64,000 nt of DNA, taken from a bacterium (lineage in GTDB: Bacteria > Krumholzibacteriota > Krumholzibacteriia > LZORAL124-64-63). Positions 60,223 to 64,000 of this stretch are shown piece after piece. The stretch covers positions 1 through 64,000 of the forward strand of contig JAAEOA010000427.1 of assembly GCA_024223715.1 (NCBI GenBank), in the 5' to 3' direction. The position numbers and the translations under genes are program-made. Within the stretch, counting starts at the first letter, position 1. The number at the start of each line of letters is the position of its first letter. Below the pieces are notes generated by a model. The model saw only the letters and a list, made by a program, of their open reading frames with translations, had not been told where the DNA came from and did not search any database.

Positions 60223-61434
60223 TTAAAAATCTGGTTGTGACGACAACTCTTCGTAGGTCTTGTAATTGGCATCAGAGGCAGTGAAGTCTCCGGTTTCAAT
60301 TTGAACCATACTCAGGAAAAGGAAACCCTGGTCATCCGACGGGAAGTTCAGAGTCATGGCCCGGCCAATTTCTTCAGCCCGGCGGAATTTTTCCATGCTG
60401 CGGGTTTTCAGGTCAGCTTTGAGCACGGCATCCTCTTCCAGATCGCCATCACCTTTAAGCTTCATGCCGTAGTCATAATAGGCACGCAAACGAGCCAGCA
60501 TGGTTCGCTGGTTCAAACTGGGATCCAACTCAGCGGAACGATCCAAAGCCACAATGGCGTCTTCGTAGCGACCCACAGAATTCATTCTGTACCAGTTACC
60601 AGCTGTGCGCAGAAGCAGGTTATTATCTTCATCGTTTTCGGCAATCACATCGGCTTCGTTCAAGTCCACAACCCTTACGTAAAGATCCGCCCCACGACCG
60701 TATTCACCGTCATCCACGGCCAGGGAAGCAATATCCATCAGCAAACGAACGTCATCACCGTGTTCACTCAGCAATTCATTGTACAACTGCCCAGCCTCTT
60801 CATCGCGGCCCAATAAATCCAATACGTTGGCTTTATCCAGGTTTAGGGAATAAGCCTCGGGATTGGCTTCCAGAGACTGGTTCAACAGCTCCAGAGCCTC
60901 TTCCCGCAAAGGAGTGGCCTGAGTACCAGTGGTATCTTCATCGGCCATCTGCATTTTCATGCGGGCAATACTTTTGATGGGAGTCAGACTGTCCGGCAAG
61001 GCAGCAAAAGCCAAACGCAAGTGGCCTTCAGCTTGTTCAAAATGACGGCCCTCCCAATCCAGGGCTGCCTGACGCACCCGGTTGGCATAGTTGTACTCCA
61101 GAGACTCCTTGACCATTTTGGACCATTCTGCGGCGTCCAGCTCAAGAGTCCTCATATAGGCATCGTAGGCCAACTGGTAGTTCTTTTTGGCTTCCGGGTA
61201 ATCGTCAACTTCCACGGCCTCGAGGGCCAAATGACTGTAAGCTTCACCCAGGTAATAATAAGCGTCGGGTTCATCATCCCCGTACTGGAAACCATCATGA
61301 ATCACATTGACCGCTTTGTCGTAGCTTTGCTCGTCGATGTAAAGAATGGCACTGGTTGTATGAGCGGAACGGCATCCAGCCACTACAACAACGGCCAAAA
61401 GAGCAAACAACAGGATAAGGCGCGATTTGGACAT
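60223..61434 (-). CDS. TPR-repeat lipoprotein
   Basis: LLFALLAVVVVAGC lipobox; successive TPR-like helices. Confidence 0.8.
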   Translation of the reverse strand: MSKSRLILLFALLAVVVVAGCRSAHTTSAILYIDEQSYDKAVNVIHDGFQYGDDEPDAYYYLGEAYSHLALEAVEVDDYPEAKKNYQLAYDAYMRTLELDAAEWSKMVKESLEYNYANRVRQAALDWEGRHFEQAEGHLRLAFAALPDSLTPIKSIARMKMQMADEDTTGTQATPLREEALELLNQSLEANPEAYSLNLDKANVLDLLGRDEEAGQLYNELLSEHGDDVRLLMDIASLAVDDGEYGRGADLYVRVVDLNEADVIAENDEDNNLLLRTAGNWYRMNSVGRYEDAIVALDRSAELDPSLNQRTMLARLRAYYDYGMKLKGDGDLEEDAVLKADLKTRSMEKFRRAEEIGRAMTLNFPSDDQGFLFLSMVQIETGDFTASDANYKTYEELSSQPDF

Positions 61435-61623
61435 TAAAAATCCCCCTCGGGACTGGGCGGCAAAGACTGCCGAAATGGGAACACCCCTGACGGGACAAAC
61501 CCGGAATGAAGTGGGGAACAACAGAACACCTGAACTAAAATTCGAGGACGGAAACCCGCCTCTTCGCTTGTAATAGATATAAAATGGGCTGCTTGGCTGT
61601 CAACTTGATTATTGTTTCGCACC

Positions 61624-62223
61624 CTAATTTGACTCCGGGGAATGACCTTTCATTTGCCGTTTCAAATGTCCGGAACGGAGACCCTTACCACCTCTACGCC
61701 CATTTAAGGTACCAAATGGCAGAATTTCCAAATACCGCGACCGTTGTTCATCGTCCAGAATTTCCAATTCCTGGAGCATGGTTTCAGTTACCATAGAGTC
61801 GAGTTTGGCTTGCTGGCGGCCCACTTCAGCAATTAAAGGACGAATAATAGAAATTTCAAACCCCGGTTGACCTGCAGCCTCCACCAAAGTCTTTTGAGCT
61901 TTGACGATAGTTTGACGTTGCTCTTTGAAACCTTCAATTGCCTTGCCGTGAATATCTTTGAACTCCGAAGCCTTGTCATTTTCGAGGCCCAATTGCTTGA
62001 TCACATATTCCAGTCTTTTGTCCACAATCCCCCGCCGAAAAGCTCCTCTTTCACCTTTTTCAGGATGTCGATCGGATGGTTTCCCCCTTTCATGCAAAAC
62101 TGAATGAGGCTCTGATGGGATACATCCTGGAGCCGAACGAGTCTGTTCACTACTGAGTCGAACCCAAAGACCCACGTTCAATCCCAATGAAATTAGCGCC
62201 AGCAATACCAGAAATCTTTTCAT
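61624..62223 (-). CDS. CpxP/Spy/ZraP-like periplasmic helical protein
   Basis: N-terminal TM/signal MKRFLVLLALISLGLNVGLWV; long charged helices RLEYVIKQLGLENDKASEFKDIHGKAIEGFKEQR. Confidence 0.65.
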   Translation of the reverse strand: MKRFLVLLALISLGLNVGLWVRLSSEQTRSAPGCIPSEPHSVLHERGKPSDRHPEKGERGAFRRGIVDKRLEYVIKQLGLENDKASEFKDIHGKAIEGFKEQRQTIVKAQKTLVEAAGQPGFEISIIRPLIAEVGRQQAKLDSMVTETMLQELEILDDEQRSRYLEILPFGTLNGRRGGKGLRSGHLKRQMKGHSPESN

Positions 62224-62591
62224 GATCCTTCGCTTTCGTCTTGCATTCCCGGATCCAGCCAAATTTCCGCCAAACCGGTGGTGGCGGTTTCATCGAGCCA
62301 TGACGATTCATCACTCCAAAGACCGGTTGACTCGTCGGAACCCTGGTCTGTTGCCTGAGCTTGCTGAGAAATACCAGGTAACATGACTCCAACCATCAGG
62401 CCAACAACCACGGCACCGGCGGCAACTGCTCCCCGTACGAGGGAACCATCGCCAAAGAACCAGCCGGCAGGAGAGTTATTATCCAGGGTTTGGGCTCGCA
62501 CCTTGGGCCAGACAGTCGACCCGAGGTCAGATTCCGGAACTCGGCCCTCTTCCAGCAGATCCCACAATTCCCTGTCATGTCCTTTGTTCAT
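62220..62591 (-). CDS. Small single-TM protein, candidate anti-sigma factor
   Basis: Located in overlapping frames between an ECF sigma gene and the CpxP-like gene; TM GAVAAGAVVVGLMVGVMLPG. Confidence 0.55.
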   Translation of the reverse strand: MNKGHDRELWDLLEEGRVPESDLGSTVWPKVRAQTLDNNSPAGWFFGDGSLVRGAVAAGAVVVGLMVGVMLPGISQQAQATDQGSDESTGLWSDESSWLDETATTGLAEIWLDPGMQDESEGS

Positions 62592-63148
62592 GATTCTCCC
62601 GCTTTCTCTTTCAGGGCATCGCCCAACTGACGCATGGCTCTTTGAATTAAAGATTCAACCGCCGGAACCGTCGCATCCATGGCTTCTGCTATTTCCCGAT
62701 ATTTCAAGCCCTGGAAACGATGCAAAACCAAGGCCTGCCTTTGTCTTTCCGGTAATTGGGCAATGGCTTGTTTTACCCGCAGAGCATCATTTTTTTTGTG
62801 ATACTCTGTTTCCGGATTAGCCCTGTCATCGGCATGGTCATGATAATCCGGATCAAACCGTATCCAGCTGATAACTTTCCGGCGGCGCAGTTTGCTGCGA
62901 GCAAGATTTCCGGCAATGCGAAACAGCCAACTCTGGAACTTCCCCTCAGGCGAATATTTGTCAGCCTGGTGATACACTTTTACAAAGGTATCCTGGGTCA
63001 AATCTTCGGCTTCTTCCACCGAAGAAAGCATGTGCACAAGAAAGGCCCTCACTTGATTTTCCCAACGCTGAACAAGGAGGCGGAAAGCCGCCTCCCTGCC
63101 CTGCTGTATGGCTTGCATGAGAGCATCATCGTGCATGTTATCAGACAC
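62588..63148 (-). CDS. ECF RNA polymerase sigma factor
   Basis: EEAEDLTQDTFVKVYHQADKY (region 2), LPERQRQALVLHRFQGLKYREIAEAMDATVPAVESLIQRAMRQL (region 4). Confidence 0.95.
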   Translation of the reverse strand: MSDNMHDDALMQAIQQGREAAFRLLVQRWENQVRAFLVHMLSSVEEAEDLTQDTFVKVYHQADKYSPEGKFQSWLFRIAGNLARSKLRRRKVISWIRFDPDYHDHADDRANPETEYHKKNDALRVKQAIAQLPERQRQALVLHRFQGLKYREIAEAMDATVPAVESLIQRAMRQLGDALKEKAGES

Positions 63149-63191
63149 TGGATATTACCTTCTGCCCTTGCCAATGACGACCATAAGTGGC

Positions 63192-63773
63192 TTAGCCATC
63201 ACATCTTTTAACTGGCTTGCTGTCACAACCAAAATTCCCCTGCCCGCATCCGGATCCATGGTTCCCTTTTTTCCCATGGTTGCCACGAGGAGATTTTCCT
63301 TTTCCACCGTGGCGGGACCCGCGTTCGCCCATGACAAGCATTTTATCGCGTTGTTCATCGGTTAATTCCTTGCGCACAGCCAGGCGAGTTTTCAAACGCA
63401 GGGCTTTCATTTCTGTTTTTAATTCACCCATTTTCTCATTTAAATCCAAGACGGTATTTTCTGAAGGATTGTCTTTCAGCATTTCGCCTTTTATTTCGTT
63501 ACGAAGACGCTTCATTTCTTTTCGTTTCTGCAGGCCTTCATCACGGGAATTTTCAAATAAGACTTTTATGGTTGATTGCTGGTCTTCAGTCAATTCCAGC
63601 CGCTTGGCCATCATTTCCAAACGATGACCTTTTCCTTCGCCCGGTCCATCACCGCAACGGCCAGGCCCCCTGCCCTGAGCCGAAACCAGGCCGGCGGTCA
63701 GAATCAGTGTGAGAACAAGAATTGATTTTCCGAAACTGAGGAAGCGGGAATTGATTTTGTTATGAGTTTTCAT
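63192..63773 (-). CDS. Spy/CpxP/periplasmic heavy-metal-sensor-like protein with Gly/Lys/His/Cys-rich tail
   Basis: LELTEDQQSTI and KELTDEQRDKM LTxxQ-like motifs; tail GSRHGGKGKSPRGNHGKKGNHGSGCGQGNFGCDSKPVKRCDG. Confidence 0.75.
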   Translation of the reverse strand: MKTHNKINSRFLSFGKSILVLTLILTAGLVSAQGRGPGRCGDGPGEGKGHRLEMMAKRLELTEDQQSTIKVLFENSRDEGLQKRKEMKRLRNEIKGEMLKDNPSENTVLDLNEKMGELKTEMKALRLKTRLAVRKELTDEQRDKMLVMGERGSRHGGKGKSPRGNHGKKGNHGSGCGQGNFGCDSKPVKRCDG

Positions 63774-63866
63774 TTTTTCTCCAGGGCTTTTCAGCCGAAC
63801 GGTTCAAGAGTTGTTTTTCGGGTTCGAAAACAAAACGCACCAATTTCAAGATACCAGCGAAAAAAA

Positions 63867-64000
63867 TCACCTTTGTAAACGAGACAGGTTTTCCCGCAGG
63901 AATTTATTATTCGGTTCCTGAACCAGACCCCTCTCGAAAACGGCCTTGGCCTGGTCTTTTTGACCCGATCGTGCCAGCAGAACCCCCAGATCCAAATATC
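63867..64000 (-). CDS. C-terminal fragment of a TPR-repeat protein (truncated by window end)
   Basis: Minus translation YLDLGVLLARSGQKDQAKAVFERGLVQEPNNKFLRENLSRLQR*. Confidence 0.75.
   Translation of the reverse strand, partial: YLDLGVLLARSGQKDQAKAVFERGLVQEPNNKFLRENLSRLQR

Noticed and set aside
63820-63840. gggttcgaaa motif resembling a tRNA T-loop
   Set aside because: No cloverleaf could be drawn around it by eye; part of a short inverted repeat.

Overview
This looks like an ordinary chromosomal window, densely packed and mostly minus-strand. It comes from a Gram-negative bacterium, plausibly of the FCB supergroup (inferred from FlgD/Por-like C-terminal sorting-type domains plus lipid A enzymes). 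I found no prophage, IS element, CRISPR array, rRNA or tRNA. Recognisable housekeeping genes: ispD, radA, leuS, mlaE/F/D, dnaB, family-4 UDG, coaBC, rpoZ, gmk, yicC, rqcH-like NFACT, ispG, selB, murA, prmC, prfA, a DUF1385 protein, rpmE, rho, and an ECF-sigma/CpxP-like block. The most interesting part is about 46.3-53.2 kb. It holds a compact minus-strand operon encoding a HybA-like 4x[4Fe-4S] protein, a HybB/NrfD-like membrane protein, a sensor kinase with CXXCH and CX4CH haem-like motifs in its extracytoplasmic domain, a sigma-54 response regulator, an archaemetzincin and a tetrahaem cytochrome. It converges on a membrane-anchored GcvH-like protein that has glycine at the lipoyl-lysine position. 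That gene is preceded by a GG-N10-GC sigma-54 promoter and a set of CAACA/TGTTG dyads. No catalytic oxidoreductase subunit is visible. Other points: a DnaA-box-like cluster upstream of dnaB, a canonical intrinsic-terminator hairpin inside the coaBC reading frame, a head-to-head LpxR-like/PagL-like pair abutting a patatin gene, an S8 peptidase gene between gmk and rpoZ, and a 24-bp perfect palindrome inside an HNH nuclease gene. Everything was read by eye from sequence; no database search was run.
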